A stretch of DNA of 64,000 bases from Flavobacterium humidisoli. Lineage in GTDB: Bacteria > Bacteroidota > Bacteroidia > Flavobacteriales > Flavobacteriaceae. Below the pieces are notes generated by a model. It was not told the origin of the DNA. It searched no databases and saw only the letters and a program-made list of their open reading frames with translations. Both the position numbers and the translations under genes were made by a program. This document shows positions 8,483-18,135 of this stretch, piece by piece; the stretch's first letter is position 1, and every line of letters starts with the position of its first letter. The stretch is from positions 2,170,001-2,234,000 of the forward strand of contig NZ_CP096829.1 in NCBI RefSeq assembly GCF_023272795.1, written 5' to 3'.

Positions 8483-9232
8483 ATGAAAAAATTATTATGC
8501 CTTTTTGGTGCTTTAGCACTAGTTTTAACATCGTGTTCAAGCGATGATTCGTCAAGTTCTTCAGATCTTGTTTTGCTTAAAAAAACTGTTATTACAAATC
8601 CAGATGGTGATAAAGCTACCATTAATTATAAGTACGACGGTAACAAAATAGTAAGTGTAACAGATGATACTGGATTTTTCAATCTGCATTATACTTATAC
8701 AGGAGATTTAATTACAAAAATTGATTTCAAACTTCCTAATGGAAAATCAGAACAAGTAAATACTTTTACATACACTAATGACGGAAAGCTATCAAATTTT
8801 GTAAGAGTTGAATATGAAAGTGAGGACGGAGAAGCAGTATTAAGAGGATATAAGGAAGTTTATACGTATAATACAGATGGTACAATTTCAGTGAAAGGAT
8901 ATTCTGGAGATGATGTTTCCCAAACTATTCCTTCAGGAACAGCTACAATTAAATTTGTAAATGGTGAAGTAAGCGAAATTATAAGCACTAACTCACCAAA
9001 TCATAAATATACTTATGATAATAAAAACAATGCAACTAAAAATATTTTAGGAATGGATAAAATCGCATTTGTTGATGGAGAAGGAAATGGAGTTAAATTC
9101 AATATTTTAACAGATACAGCAAATGGTGATTTATGGTCAAACAGCACTTTTACCTATAATGATCAAGGATACCCAACTAAAGAAGTTAATACAGGATCTG
9201 ATAGTTTAGGAACTACTGAATATTTTTATTAA
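8483..9232 (+). CDS. Secreted lipoprotein with YD-like repeats
   Basis: The 249-residue protein starts with a lipoprotein signal (MKKLLCLFGALALVLTSC, lipidated Cys18), followed by a Ser/Asp-rich stretch. The body repeats a short pattern of about 30-45 residues: YKYDGNKIVSVTD, YTYTGDLITKIDF, FTYTNDGKLSNF, YTYNTDGTISVKG, YTYDNKNNATKN and FTYNDQGYPTKE. These resemble YD/RHS-type beta hairpins, so a stacked beta fold at the cell surface is likely. The SSDDSSSSS stretch after Cys resembles the acidic lipoprotein export signals seen in Bacteroidota. Function is unknown. It has its own promoter and terminator. Confidence 0.75.
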   Translation: MKKLLCLFGALALVLTSCSSDDSSSSSDLVLLKKTVITNPDGDKATINYKYDGNKIVSVTDDTGFFNLHYTYTGDLITKIDFKLPNGKSEQVNTFTYTNDGKLSNFVRVEYESEDGEAVLRGYKEVYTYNTDGTISVKGYSGDDVSQTIPSGTATIKFVNGEVSEIISTNSPNHKYTYDNKNNATKNILGMDKIAFVDGEGNGVKFNILTDTANGDLWSNSTFTYNDQGYPTKEVNTGSDSLGTTEYFY

Positions 9233-9247
9233 TATTTGAAGTTTTTT

Positions 9248-9294
9248 AAAATTAAGAAAGCCAGAAGCATTTGCATCTGGCTTTCTTAATTTTA
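9248..9294 (+). terminator. Terminator hairpin after the lipoprotein gene
   Basis: AAAATTAAGAAAGCCAGA and TCTGGCTTTCTTAATTTT pair perfectly around AGCATTTGCA. The A- and T-rich stem base on both sides would allow it to work in both directions. Confidence 0.8.
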
Positions 9295-9354
9295 AAAGGA
9301 TAACTTTAGATTATGCAGGAACCATAATAGTTTTTAAATGTTTTAAATTTACCA

Positions 9355-9386
9355 GCCAAATACTTTTTGTATTTGGCTTTTTTTAT
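9355..9386 (+). terminator. Second terminator hairpin, before the GSCFA gene
   Basis: GCCAAATAC/GTATTTGGC with a five-T loop, followed by a run of seven T. It lies 60 bases after the first hairpin and 40 bases before the next start. Either it is a back-up terminator or a small transcript ends here. Confidence 0.75.
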
Positions 9387-9426
9387 TGGTCAAAATTGGT
9401 GAAATTCGTGTCTAAATTTAGAAATT

Positions 9427-10389
9427 ATGCAATTCAGAACACAAATACCAATTTCAAAAAGTAATTCGCCAATCGATTATAATTCGAAAATACTTTCTAT
9501 AGGTTCTTGTTTTGCAGAGAATATGGCGGAGAAATTCGATTATTTTAAATTTCAGAATGAAACTAATCCGTTTGGAATTATATTTAATTCAGTTTCTATA
9601 GAAAAATTATTTGAACGCGTTTGCAAAGAACAATGGTTTGAAGAAAAAGATGTTTTTTTTCATAACGAACGCTGGCATTCTTTTGATGTGCATTCTGATT
9701 TAAGTAATGCCGACCGGCAAGAATTGTTTGAAACTTTAAACAAAGCGATTTTAGAAACGAATAAACAATTAAAAGAAGCCACTCATATTATTATCACTTT
9801 TGGAACTTCATGGATTTATAGAAATCTACAAAAAGATGAAGTTGTTGCCAATTGTCACAAAGTACCTCAAAAACAATTTTCGAAAGAATTATTATCGGTT
9901 GAAGTGATTTATGAAAGTATTCAGAATACAATCGATTTAATTCAGTCTTTAAATCCAAATATCAATTTCATTTTTACGATTTCTCCAGTACGACACATAA
10001 AAGATGGTTTCGTAGAAAATCAATTAAGCAAATCTCATTTATTTACAGCACTTCATCAAGCTTTTAACTTTCGTCCCGAAGCTTCGGGATCGACTTTCAA
10101 CTACTTTCCGTCTTACGAAATCATGATGGACGAACTTCGCGATTATCGTTTTTATAATGAAGATATGTTGCATCCCAACCAAATTGCGATCGATTATATC
10201 TGGAAGCTTTTCAGCGAAAATTACATTTCTCAGGAAAGTTTTATAACAATGCAGGAAGTTGATGAAATTCAGAAAAGTCTTCGCCACAGAAGCTTTAATC
10301 CTGAATCTGAACAGCATCAAAAATTCTTGGCTAAACTCCAGCAAAAGATAAATCTCTTAGGGGAAAAGATTTCTCATATTAAATTCTAA
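9427..10389 (+). CDS. GSCFA-domain protein
   Basis: The name-giving motif is present as SIGSCFAENMAEKF (about 26-39), and the domain fills most of the 320 residues: ITFGTSWIYR, FIFTISPVRHIKDG, and YFPSYEIMMDELRDYRFYNEDMLHPN. GSCFA proteins belong to the SGNH/GDSL hydrolase-like group; Ser in GSC and the D-x-x-H of DMLHPN fit that catalytic layout. The substrate is unknown. There is no signal peptide, so the protein is probably cytosolic. An oddity: a 16-base perfect palindrome (10074-10089) lies in frame and codes for the RPEASGS segment just before the conserved YFPSYE. Confidence 0.9.
   Translation: MQFRTQIPISKSNSPIDYNSKILSIGSCFAENMAEKFDYFKFQNETNPFGIIFNSVSIEKLFERVCKEQWFEEKDVFFHNERWHSFDVHSDLSNADRQELFETLNKAILETNKQLKEATHIIITFGTSWIYRNLQKDEVVANCHKVPQKQFSKELLSVEVIYESIQNTIDLIQSLNPNINFIFTISPVRHIKDGFVENQLSKSHLFTALHQAFNFRPEASGSTFNYFPSYEIMMDELRDYRFYNEDMLHPNQIAIDYIWKLFSENYISQESFITMQEVDEIQKSLRHRSFNPESEQHQKFLAKLQQKINLLGEKISHIKF
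10074..10089. repeat. TCCCGAAGCTTCGGGA palindrome inside the GSCFA gene
   Basis: A perfect 16-base palindrome encodes part of RPEASGS in frame. It is closely related to the intergenic palindrome TCCCGATAGCTATCGGGA at 32592-32609. The two share TCCCGA...TCGGGA ends and an AGCT core, so this appears to be a coding copy of a dispersed element. Confidence 0.65.
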
Positions 10390-10407
10390 CCATAGTTATT
10401 TAAAAAA

Positions 10408-10439
10408 AAACTTCGGTACTTGGGTCTTTGTGGCAAAAA
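10408..10439 (+). repeat. Dispersed CTTTGTGGC repeat, copy 1
   Basis: AAAACTTCGGTACTTGGGTC followed by TTTGTGGCAAA resembles 18947-18976 (AAAACTTTCGCGCCTTAGTG then CCTTTGTGGC). The copies share the order AAAACTT-CG-CTT-G-G-CTTTGTGGC. It lies in the 180-base gap before tamB. The rest of the gap holds a small hairpin (TTTTACA/TGTAAAA at 10497-10513). Confidence 0.5.
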
Positions 10440-10569
10440 CGACAATAAAATTTTAGAATAATTCCTCATAATTGTGTAAATTGTTAAGGTTTAAATTTTA
10501 CATTTTTGTAAAATGTGTAACTCTGCTTTTTTCAGAAGCAATTTTAATCTAATCCGATTTTATTGACGT

Positions 10570-13500
10570 ATGAATAAGAAACCTGTTTATTTTCTTAAAA
10601 AAACACTTCGTATCCTTATGTGGTGCGTGGTTTCTGCAGTTGCGCTTTTATTACTTCTGATCATTCTAATTCAGGTTCCTTCGATTCAAAATTTCGTTAA
10701 GGACAAAGCGATTACCTATCTTCAGGGCAAGATAAAAACTAAAGTTTCATTAGATCATATTTCGATAAAATTTCCAAAAGACGTAGTTCTGGAAGGTTTT
10801 TATTTTGAAGATCAAAAAAAAGATACTTTGCTGGCAGGTAATCGATTAGAAGTTGATGTCGACCTTTTTAAACTTGTTAAAAGTGAACTCGAAATCAATT
10901 CGGTTTCGCTTGAAAATGTAAAAGCCAATATTTCCAGAAACAAACAAGGCATCTTCAATTTCGATTATATCATCAAAGCATTCGAATCAAAAGAACCAAA
11001 GGTTGAAGATCCTAATGCCAAGCCCTTTAAAATTTCGGTTGTAAAAGTAAACCTGGATCAAGTTAAATTTAACTTTAAGGATGATTTTGCTAAAAATGAC
11101 ATTCGTGTAAACCTGACTCATTTTGATACTAAATTCAAAAAATTTGATCTGGATCAGATGGATTTTAATATTCCGACAATTAATTTAAACGGATTGAAGG
11201 TGGTTTTAGATCAGGATGTGGTCGAAAAAATTGCTGAAGTCTCAGTAAAAACGGTTGATACAATTTCGAAGCGCCCAGACTTTAAATTGGCTTTAAATAA
11301 AATAGCGTTGTCTAAAATCGATATTTTATACGATAATAAAGATTCGAAACTAAATTCTGGCATTCGTTTAGGAAACTTAAATTTAGCTGTAAATGAAATC
11401 GATCTAAACAAACAGCTTTTAGATTTTGATCATTTTGAAGTAAAAAATCTAAGTGGCAATCTGCGATTGGGAGCAAAAGACAAACAAATTGATGCACCCG
11501 ATTTAGATACTACAGCGATAAAGCAAGCAGGCTGGAAAGTAAAATTGAACGAAACCAATCTAGAAAATATTGCTTTCAAATTTGATGATATGCAGTCAAA
11601 ACCCAAATCAAAAGGAATTGACTATGCACATCTTGATTTGAGTAAATTTAATTTTAAAGCCGAGAAATTATATTACGGAAATGATACCATTTCTGGAAAT
11701 ATTAAAGCATTAACGGTAAGTGAAAAAAGCGGTTTGGAGATCCAGTCTTTTAAAACTGATTTCTTTTACGGGCCAAAAAATGCTTCTTTAGAGAATTTAT
11801 ATTTAAAAACACCACAAACTCTTGTGCAAGACAAAGTTAAGGCGCAATATAAATCACTTGAATCACTTCAGAAAGATTTAGGGAATCTGGCCATTGATGC
11901 TAATTTAAAACAATCAAAAATTGGTTTTAAAGATATTCTGTTGTTTGTTCCAGATTTGCAGAAAACAAATCCTTTTAAAAGCAATCCAAATGCAATTTTG
12001 TATGTAGACAGTCGAGTGAGCGGGAAAGTAAAAGATTTGACTATTTCGAAATTTGAAATGAGTGGAATAGGAACGACAAAAGTTTCGCTTTCTGGGAAAA
12101 TCGCAGGACTTCCAGATGCTCAAAAAGCGTATTATGATTTGAATATCAAGAAGATTTCGAGTACTTCAAAAGATATTAACCTGTTTGTGCCTGCTGGAAC
12201 AATTCCGAAAAATATTCAACTTCCATCACAGTTAAGTTTGCAAGGAAAATTTAAAGGTTCAATTCAGAATTTTAAAACGAACCTGGCTTTAAACAGCAGT
12301 TTCGGAAATGCAAAAGTTGATGCGTTATTCGATCAGCGCATTAAAAAAAGAGAAAAATATGATGCAGACGTTTCTCTTCAGGAATTCGATTTGGGGCGAT
12401 TAATTAAAAACGATTCGATCGGAAAAATTACGCTAAAAGCAAAAGTAAAAGGAAACGGTTTAGACCCGAAAACGGCAAATGCTTTTATTGACGGAATTGT
12501 TCAGAAAGCGGTTTTTAACAGATATACCTATAAAGATTTAACGCTGAAAGGAAATATCGAAAACGGTTCTTTTGCTGTAAAATCAGGAATGGAAGATCCT
12601 AATTTGAATTTCAATTTAATAGCTTCAGGCGATACAAAAGACAAATATCCAACGGTAAAGCTGAAACTAAATTTGGATATTGCCGATTTAGAAAAGTTAA
12701 ATCTGCATGCGGGGCCTATGAAGCTTCGCGGAAATGTTGATGCTGATATTGCCAACAGTAATCCGGATTTTCTGAACGGCAAAGTACTTCTTTCCAATAT
12801 TCAGATTTTGCAAGATGCAGAACCAATTGTTTTAGATTCAATTCGTGTTTTGGCTTTTGCAGACAAAGACAGCAATTCGATTAAAATTTCGTCTCAATTT
12901 TTAAAAGCCGAAGTAACGGGAAAATACAAACTCACGACACTGGCAAATTCGGTTCAAAAATCATTATCCAAATATATTGATCTTAAAAACCCAAAAGTTA
13001 ACGCAGAATCAGATGAACAAAGATTAGCTTTTACTTTGAAAGTCGACAATGATCCTGTGCTTTTAAAATTATTGCCAAAATTAACGGGCTTAGAACCTTT
13101 TAGCATAACAGGAAATTATAATAATCAGACAGATTCTTTGACTGTGAAAGGAACAATTCCAAGAATTGTTTATGGAGGCAATACCATTTCGGACGGAAAA
13201 ATAAATATCGAAGCTAAAGAAAATGATTTAGAATATTCGATTTCTGTGGCAACAATTGAAAGCGGCTCGCTTAAAATTCCATTTACAAGTTTATCAGGAA
13301 ATGTGCAGAATAATATTTTGACTTATGCTCTTGAAGTAAAAGACGCCAAAGAGAAACAGCAATATTTTATAGCTGGTGAATTTAAGGCAGAAGATTCAAA
13401 AAACATTGTAAAACTGGACGCTGAAAACTTTATTTTAAATTATGATAAATGGAATGTAGATCCAGAAAATAGGATTGAGTTTGGAGAAAAAAGGCTTTAT

Positions 13501-15669
13501 GTCGATAAATTCAATTTGAATAATAACGGAAATGAGTTAAAAATTCAATCACAAGGAACGCAGGATAATGCGCCGTTGCAAGTCGATTTTGTGAATTTCA
13601 AAATCGAAACCATTATGAATATGGTCAAAAAAGACGAATTGCTGATGCAAGGGTTGATAAACGGAAATGCATTGGTTGAAAATGTGATGACGAGTCCAAC
13701 TTTTATCTCTGACTTAAAAATAGATGATTTCACTTTTAAAGGTTCAAAAGTAGGCGATTTGGAAATAAAAGTTGACAATAAGACGGCCAATATACTTGCT
13801 GCAAATGTAGCTTTAAGTGACGAAGGAAATGATTTGAAACTGACAGGCGATTACCGATTAGATGCTGGAAATTTTGATTTTGATGTGGTAATTAATAAAC
13901 TGTACATCAAAAGTATTCAAGGTTTCAGTATGGGAAATATTACTGAAGGACAAGGTTTTTTATCAGGAAATTTTAAGCTTACAGGAAACACTTCTGCTCC
14001 AAAAATTAATGGCGAATTGAATTTTAACGATGCTGGTTTTAGAGTAACACAGCTTAATTCGTATTTTAAAACTAAAAACGAAAAAATCACTTTTAATAAT
14101 GAGACAATTTCATTTGATAAATTCTCTCTTTTTGATGAGAACGACAACGAATTGTATGTAAACGGAACAATCCAATCTCCAGATTTTGTCAAGTACAATT
14201 TTAATCTGCTTGTTGAAGCTGACGATTTTAGAGCCATTCACTCAAAAGCAAAAGACAACGATTTATTCTATGGTGATTTATTCTTAGATACAAAATTGAA
14301 TATAAAAGGAAACTTGGATAGTCCAGTTGTTGACGGAACGCTCAAAATCAATAAAGAAACCAAATTCACGGTAGTAATGCCACAATCAGATCCTTCTATT
14401 GCAGATCGCGAGGGAATTGTAGAATTTGTTGATGAAGACAATATGTATCTTAAACAAACAGTCGATCTTCAGAATAAATTAGATCAATCGGAACTGAAAG
14501 GAATGGATGTAAATGTCGCCATTACAATTGATAAAGAGGCCGAATTGACGCTGCTGATTGATAAAGCAAACGGAGATTATTTGAACTTAAAAGGTGAAGC
14601 AGAATTGGTTGGAGGAATTGATCAATCTGGAAAAACAACTTTGACTGGAAAATATGAGTTTTCCGATGGAGCTTATGAAATGAATTTTAATGGAATCAAA
14701 AGGAAATTTGATATTCAGAAAGGAAGCTACATTACCTGGAATGGCGAACCAACAATGGCGAATTTAAATATTACAGCGATTTACAAAGTAAATACGGCAC
14801 CAATTGATTTATTAGGAAATCAATTAAAAGGAGAGCCTCAAGCGGTACAAAACACTTACAAACAAAAACTTCCTTTTCAGACTTTATTGAAAATGAATGG
14901 AGAGTTGCTAAAACCAGAAATTTCATTCGGAATTGTACTGCCTGAAGGAAATTATAATGTTTCTACAGATGTTGTAGAAATGACACAGACAAAGCTGAAA
15001 CAATTGGAACAAGATCCTGCGGAGCTTAATAAACAGGTTTTTGCTCTTTTATTACTGAACCGATTTGTAGGCGAAAATCCTTTTGCAAGTGAAAGCGGTG
15101 GTGTAAGTGCGGAATCTTTTGCTAGACAGAGTGTGAGTAAAATCCTTTCGCAACAGTTAAATAATCTTGCTGGAGATCTTATTGAAGGATTTGAAGTCAA
15201 TTTCGATTTAGAATCGACAGAAGATTATACGACAGGAACTATGCAAAATAGAACCGATTTGAATGTAGAGGTTTCTAAAAAACTGTTGGATGACAGATTA
15301 AAAGTAACTGTTGGAAGCAGTTTTGGAGTAGAAGGTGCAGAGCGCGCCAACGAAGAAAGCACCAATATTGCTGGTGATGTCGCTTTAGATTATCAATTGA
15401 CAAAAGACGGCCGTTATATGGTTCGTGCTTACAGAAAAAATCAATATCAAGTGGCAGTCGAAGGGCAGGTTGTAGAAACAGGCGTTGCTTTTATTATCAC
15501 GATGAGTTACAATAAATTTAGGGAACTTTTCCATCGTAGTGAAAAAGAAAAAGAATTGATTCGGGAAGAAAAGCTTCGAAAAGAAAAAGAAAAACAGAAA
15601 AAAAAAGAAGATAAAGAGAAGGAGGAATTGCAGAAAAATCAAATTGAAGGAAATGAACAGAAAACATAA
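10570..15669 (+). CDS. tamB: TamB-like translocation and assembly protein
   Basis: This very long protein (1699 residues) has one N-terminal transmembrane helix (about 13-36) and then continuous beta-rich repeats, as in AsmA/TamB proteins that bridge inner and outer membranes. The conserved DUF490/TamB region lies at the C-terminus (about 1250-1640): FSDGAYEMNFNGIKRKFDIQKG, ITAIYKVNTAPIDLL, LLLNRFVG and SYNKFRELFHR. TamB proteins act with an Omp85 partner in outer-membrane protein assembly or lipid transfer. The Omp85-like partner is the next gene, overlapping by 17 bases. Unusually, the protein continues about 45 residues past the last TamB strand as a Lys/Glu-rich tail. Confidence 0.93.
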   Translation: MNKKPVYFLKKTLRILMWCVVSAVALLLLLIILIQVPSIQNFVKDKAITYLQGKIKTKVSLDHISIKFPKDVVLEGFYFEDQKKDTLLAGNRLEVDVDLFKLVKSELEINSVSLENVKANISRNKQGIFNFDYIIKAFESKEPKVEDPNAKPFKISVVKVNLDQVKFNFKDDFAKNDIRVNLTHFDTKFKKFDLDQMDFNIPTINLNGLKVVLDQDVVEKIAEVSVKTVDTISKRPDFKLALNKIALSKIDILYDNKDSKLNSGIRLGNLNLAVNEIDLNKQLLDFDHFEVKNLSGNLRLGAKDKQIDAPDLDTTAIKQAGWKVKLNETNLENIAFKFDDMQSKPKSKGIDYAHLDLSKFNFKAEKLYYGNDTISGNIKALTVSEKSGLEIQSFKTDFFYGPKNASLENLYLKTPQTLVQDKVKAQYKSLESLQKDLGNLAIDANLKQSKIGFKDILLFVPDLQKTNPFKSNPNAILYVDSRVSGKVKDLTISKFEMSGIGTTKVSLSGKIAGLPDAQKAYYDLNIKKISSTSKDINLFVPAGTIPKNIQLPSQLSLQGKFKGSIQNFKTNLALNSSFGNAKVDALFDQRIKKREKYDADVSLQEFDLGRLIKNDSIGKITLKAKVKGNGLDPKTANAFIDGIVQKAVFNRYTYKDLTLKGNIENGSFAVKSGMEDPNLNFNLIASGDTKDKYPTVKLKLNLDIADLEKLNLHAGPMKLRGNVDADIANSNPDFLNGKVLLSNIQILQDAEPIVLDSIRVLAFADKDSNSIKISSQFLKAEVTGKYKLTTLANSVQKSLSKYIDLKNPKVNAESDEQRLAFTLKVDNDPVLLKLLPKLTGLEPFSITGNYNNQTDSLTVKGTIPRIVYGGNTISDGKINIEAKENDLEYSISVATIESGSLKIPFTSLSGNVQNNILTYALEVKDAKEKQQYFIAGEFKAEDSKNIVKLDAENFILNYDKWNVDPENRIEFGEKRLYVDKFNLNNNGNELKIQSQGTQDNAPLQVDFVNFKIETIMNMVKKDELLMQGLINGNALVENVMTSPTFISDLKIDDFTFKGSKVGDLEIKVDNKTANILAANVALSDEGNDLKLTGDYRLDAGNFDFDVVINKLYIKSIQGFSMGNITEGQGFLSGNFKLTGNTSAPKINGELNFNDAGFRVTQLNSYFKTKNEKITFNNETISFDKFSLFDENDNELYVNGTIQSPDFVKYNFNLLVEADDFRAIHSKAKDNDLFYGDLFLDTKLNIKGNLDSPVVDGTLKINKETKFTVVMPQSDPSIADREGIVEFVDEDNMYLKQTVDLQNKLDQSELKGMDVNVAITIDKEAELTLLIDKANGDYLNLKGEAELVGGIDQSGKTTLTGKYEFSDGAYEMNFNGIKRKFDIQKGSYITWNGEPTMANLNITAIYKVNTAPIDLLGNQLKGEPQAVQNTYKQKLPFQTLLKMNGELLKPEISFGIVLPEGNYNVSTDVVEMTQTKLKQLEQDPAELNKQVFALLLLNRFVGENPFASESGGVSAESFARQSVSKILSQQLNNLAGDLIEGFEVNFDLESTEDYTTGTMQNRTDLNVEVSKKLLDDRLKVTVGSSFGVEGAERANEESTNIAGDVALDYQLTKDGRYMVRAYRKNQYQVAVEGQVVETGVAFIITMSYNKFRELFHRSEKEKELIREEKLRKEKEKQKKKEDKEKEELQKNQIEGNEQKT

Positions 15670-17968
15670 TTATATAAATAATCATTTTGCAAATTATTTT
15701 GTGTTGATATCGTTGTTTTTTGTCTTTGGATGCAGTAATACAAAATATCTTCCAGAAGGTGATTTGCTTTACACAGGCGGTTCGGTGAAAGTGAAAGATT
15801 CTATCATGAAAAAGAAAGATAGAAAAGCACTGCAAACCGAGTTGGAAGGTCTTCTTCGTCCAAAACCAAATAAAACTTTCTTAGGATTACGTCCAAAATT
15901 ATGGTTTTATAATATTGCTGGGGAACCCAAAAAAGATAAAGGATTTAGATATTGGCTTCGCAACAAAGTTGGAGAAGAGCCAGTACTTTTTAGTAAAGTC
16001 GATTTAGATTATAATGCTTCAGTGCTGCGAAATTTTACTGAAAATAGAGGCTATTTTAAAACTCGTGTTAGCGCCGACTCTACTGTAAGGAATAAAAGAG
16101 TAACAGCAGAATATACTGTTGTTCCAAAAAAGCAATATATTATTAAAAGCGTCACGTTTCCAGATGACTCTTTAAAGATGTCAAAAATAATTGCCAGATC
16201 AAGTAGACGCAGCTTGTTGAAAGTGGGAAAGCCATATGATTTGGATGTTATAAAAGCAGAACGGGAACGTATTGATGCTCGACTGAAAGAAAAAGGGTAT
16301 TACTATTTCAATCCTGATTATCTTCTGGCGAAAGTAGACAGCAGTAAAGGCGATCACGAAGTAAAAATTAGATTAGTTATTAAAGACGAAACTCCTGTAA
16401 AAGCATTAAGAGCTTATACAATAAATAACATTTTTGTTTATCCAAATTATTCTCTGGGAAATGACAGCATGGTTTACAGAAAAAAGAATATTACTCAGTA
16501 TAAAGATTTTACTATTATTGATACGGCAGAAACTTTTAAACCAAGAGTTTACGACAGAACAATTTATTTCAAAAAAGGAGATGTATATAATCGAACCGAT
16601 CATAATTTGACTTTGAATCGTTTCGTAAATTTAGGAACTTTCAGTTTTGTTAAAAATGAATTCAAACCTTCAGACAGTATAGACAATGCTTTAGATTCTT
16701 ATTATTATCTAACGCTTTTACCTAAAAAGTTTATTCGTGTTGAAGTTATCGGGAAAACCAATTCAGCGAGTTATACCGGTACAGAATTAAATCTAAACTG
16801 GAACAACAGAAACTTTTTGCGTGGTGCAGAATTGTTTACTGCGTCGATTTTTGGTGGTGCCGATTTTCAGCTTGGAGGTGTAAATAAAGGTAAAAATATT
16901 TATAAGCTTGGGGGTGAAGTTAGTTTGACCTGGCCTAGATTTATTACCCCTTTTAATATTGAAGGAAATAGCGAATATGTTCCAAGAACCAAAGCAACTA
17001 TTCGTTACGAATATCAAAAACGAACGCAGTTGTATGCCTTGAATTCTTTTAATACTTCATTTGGATATTTGTGGAAAGAAAACATTCGTAAAGAGCATCA
17101 GTTAAATATTGTAGATGTGACTTATGTGAGTCCGAATCATGTTACACCAGAATATTTGGAAGATATAGAGCAAGATGCAGCATTAGGAAAAGTAATCGAA
17201 AAGCAGCTGATTTTTGGCCCAACTTACAATTATACCTATACCAATACAATGCAGAAACGCCGAAAAAATACTATTTATTTTAATGGCGAATTGGATTTGG
17301 CGGGAAATCTTACTGGCTTGATTACAGGTGCAGATTATCCAAATAAGGTCAAAACTATATTTGACGTACCTTTTAGCCAATATGTAAAAATCAAATCCGA
17401 TTTTAGGCATTATTTAAAACTAGGGAAAGAAAGTGAATTAGCCAGCAGATTAATTGTTGGAGCCGGATTTGCCTACGGGAATTCGAATACGCTTCCAGCA
17501 TCAAAACAGTTCGTTGTAGGAGGGACCAATAGTATTAGAGCATTTAGGGCACGAACTTTAGGGCCGGGAAGTTACGTTATTCCGCCAACGACAAACGATA
17601 ACTATACGCCAGATCAATCAGCTGATTTAAAATTGGAATTTAATACCGAATATCGTGCAAAGCTTTTCAGCATCGTAAGAGGTGCAGTATTCCTAGATGC
17701 AGGTAATATTTGGCTCTTACATGCTGATCCGAACAAACCAGGTGCAGAAATTTCAAAAGATTTTATGAAAGAAATTGCAATTGGAGCAGGAGCAGGTTTA
17801 CGTTTCGATTTGTCATTTTTGGTTTTAAGAACCGATTTAGCTATTCCGCTTAGAAATCCAGCTTTACCAGATGGTCAAAGATGGGTTATTGATGATATTA
17901 ATTTCGGAAGCAGTTCTTGGAGAAAAGACAACCTTATTTTGAATATTGCTATTGGATATCCGTTCTAA
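15653..17968 (+). CDS. tamL: TamL: BamA/TamA-family outer membrane lipoprotein
   Basis: The ATG at 15653 gives 771 residues; a TTG three codons earlier is less likely. The N-terminus is a lipoprotein signal ending FFVFGC, with the lipidated Cys followed by SNTKYLPEGDLLYTG. POTRA-like domains cover about 90-370 and an Omp85 beta-barrel about 380-771, including VVGGTNSIRAFRARTLGPGS (the VRGF/Y-type L6 motif region) and a terminal aromatic residue (IAIGYPF). Lipidated TamA-like proteins paired with TamB are a Bacteroidota trait. The start codon lies inside the end of tamB, so the two are translationally coupled. Confidence 0.92.
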   Translation: MNRKHNYINNHFANYFVLISLFFVFGCSNTKYLPEGDLLYTGGSVKVKDSIMKKKDRKALQTELEGLLRPKPNKTFLGLRPKLWFYNIAGEPKKDKGFRYWLRNKVGEEPVLFSKVDLDYNASVLRNFTENRGYFKTRVSADSTVRNKRVTAEYTVVPKKQYIIKSVTFPDDSLKMSKIIARSSRRSLLKVGKPYDLDVIKAERERIDARLKEKGYYYFNPDYLLAKVDSSKGDHEVKIRLVIKDETPVKALRAYTINNIFVYPNYSLGNDSMVYRKKNITQYKDFTIIDTAETFKPRVYDRTIYFKKGDVYNRTDHNLTLNRFVNLGTFSFVKNEFKPSDSIDNALDSYYYLTLLPKKFIRVEVIGKTNSASYTGTELNLNWNNRNFLRGAELFTASIFGGADFQLGGVNKGKNIYKLGGEVSLTWPRFITPFNIEGNSEYVPRTKATIRYEYQKRTQLYALNSFNTSFGYLWKENIRKEHQLNIVDVTYVSPNHVTPEYLEDIEQDAALGKVIEKQLIFGPTYNYTYTNTMQKRRKNTIYFNGELDLAGNLTGLITGADYPNKVKTIFDVPFSQYVKIKSDFRHYLKLGKESELASRLIVGAGFAYGNSNTLPASKQFVVGGTNSIRAFRARTLGPGSYVIPPTTNDNYTPDQSADLKLEFNTEYRAKLFSIVRGAVFLDAGNIWLLHADPNKPGAEISKDFMKEIAIGAGAGLRFDLSFLVLRTDLAIPLRNPALPDGQRWVIDDINFGSSSWRKDNLILNIAIGYPF

Positions 17969-17970
17969 TT

Positions 17971-18097
17971 TTTTTTGCTACGAATTCACGAATTATCTTT
18001 AATTTTTTTAATGTTTAAACTAATTATAATTTGTGAAATTGAAGTATAAATATGTCAAAGTGATGAGCAAAAATTCGTGAATTCGTGGCAGAAAAAG
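17971..18097. repeat. Long inverted repeat between tamL and the DUF4230 gene
   Basis: TTTTTTGCTACGAATTCACG AATT (17971-17994) pairs with AATTCGTGAATTCGTGGCAG (from about 18073), with two mismatches over 24 bases and an 80-base AT-rich centre. The same GAATTCGTG wording is a dispersed motif; a related GAAATTCGTGTC occurs at 9402-9413. Confidence 0.65.
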
Positions 18098-18135
18098 AAA
18101 AAATGAAGTAAATTGGTCTAAAATATTTTAAAGGA

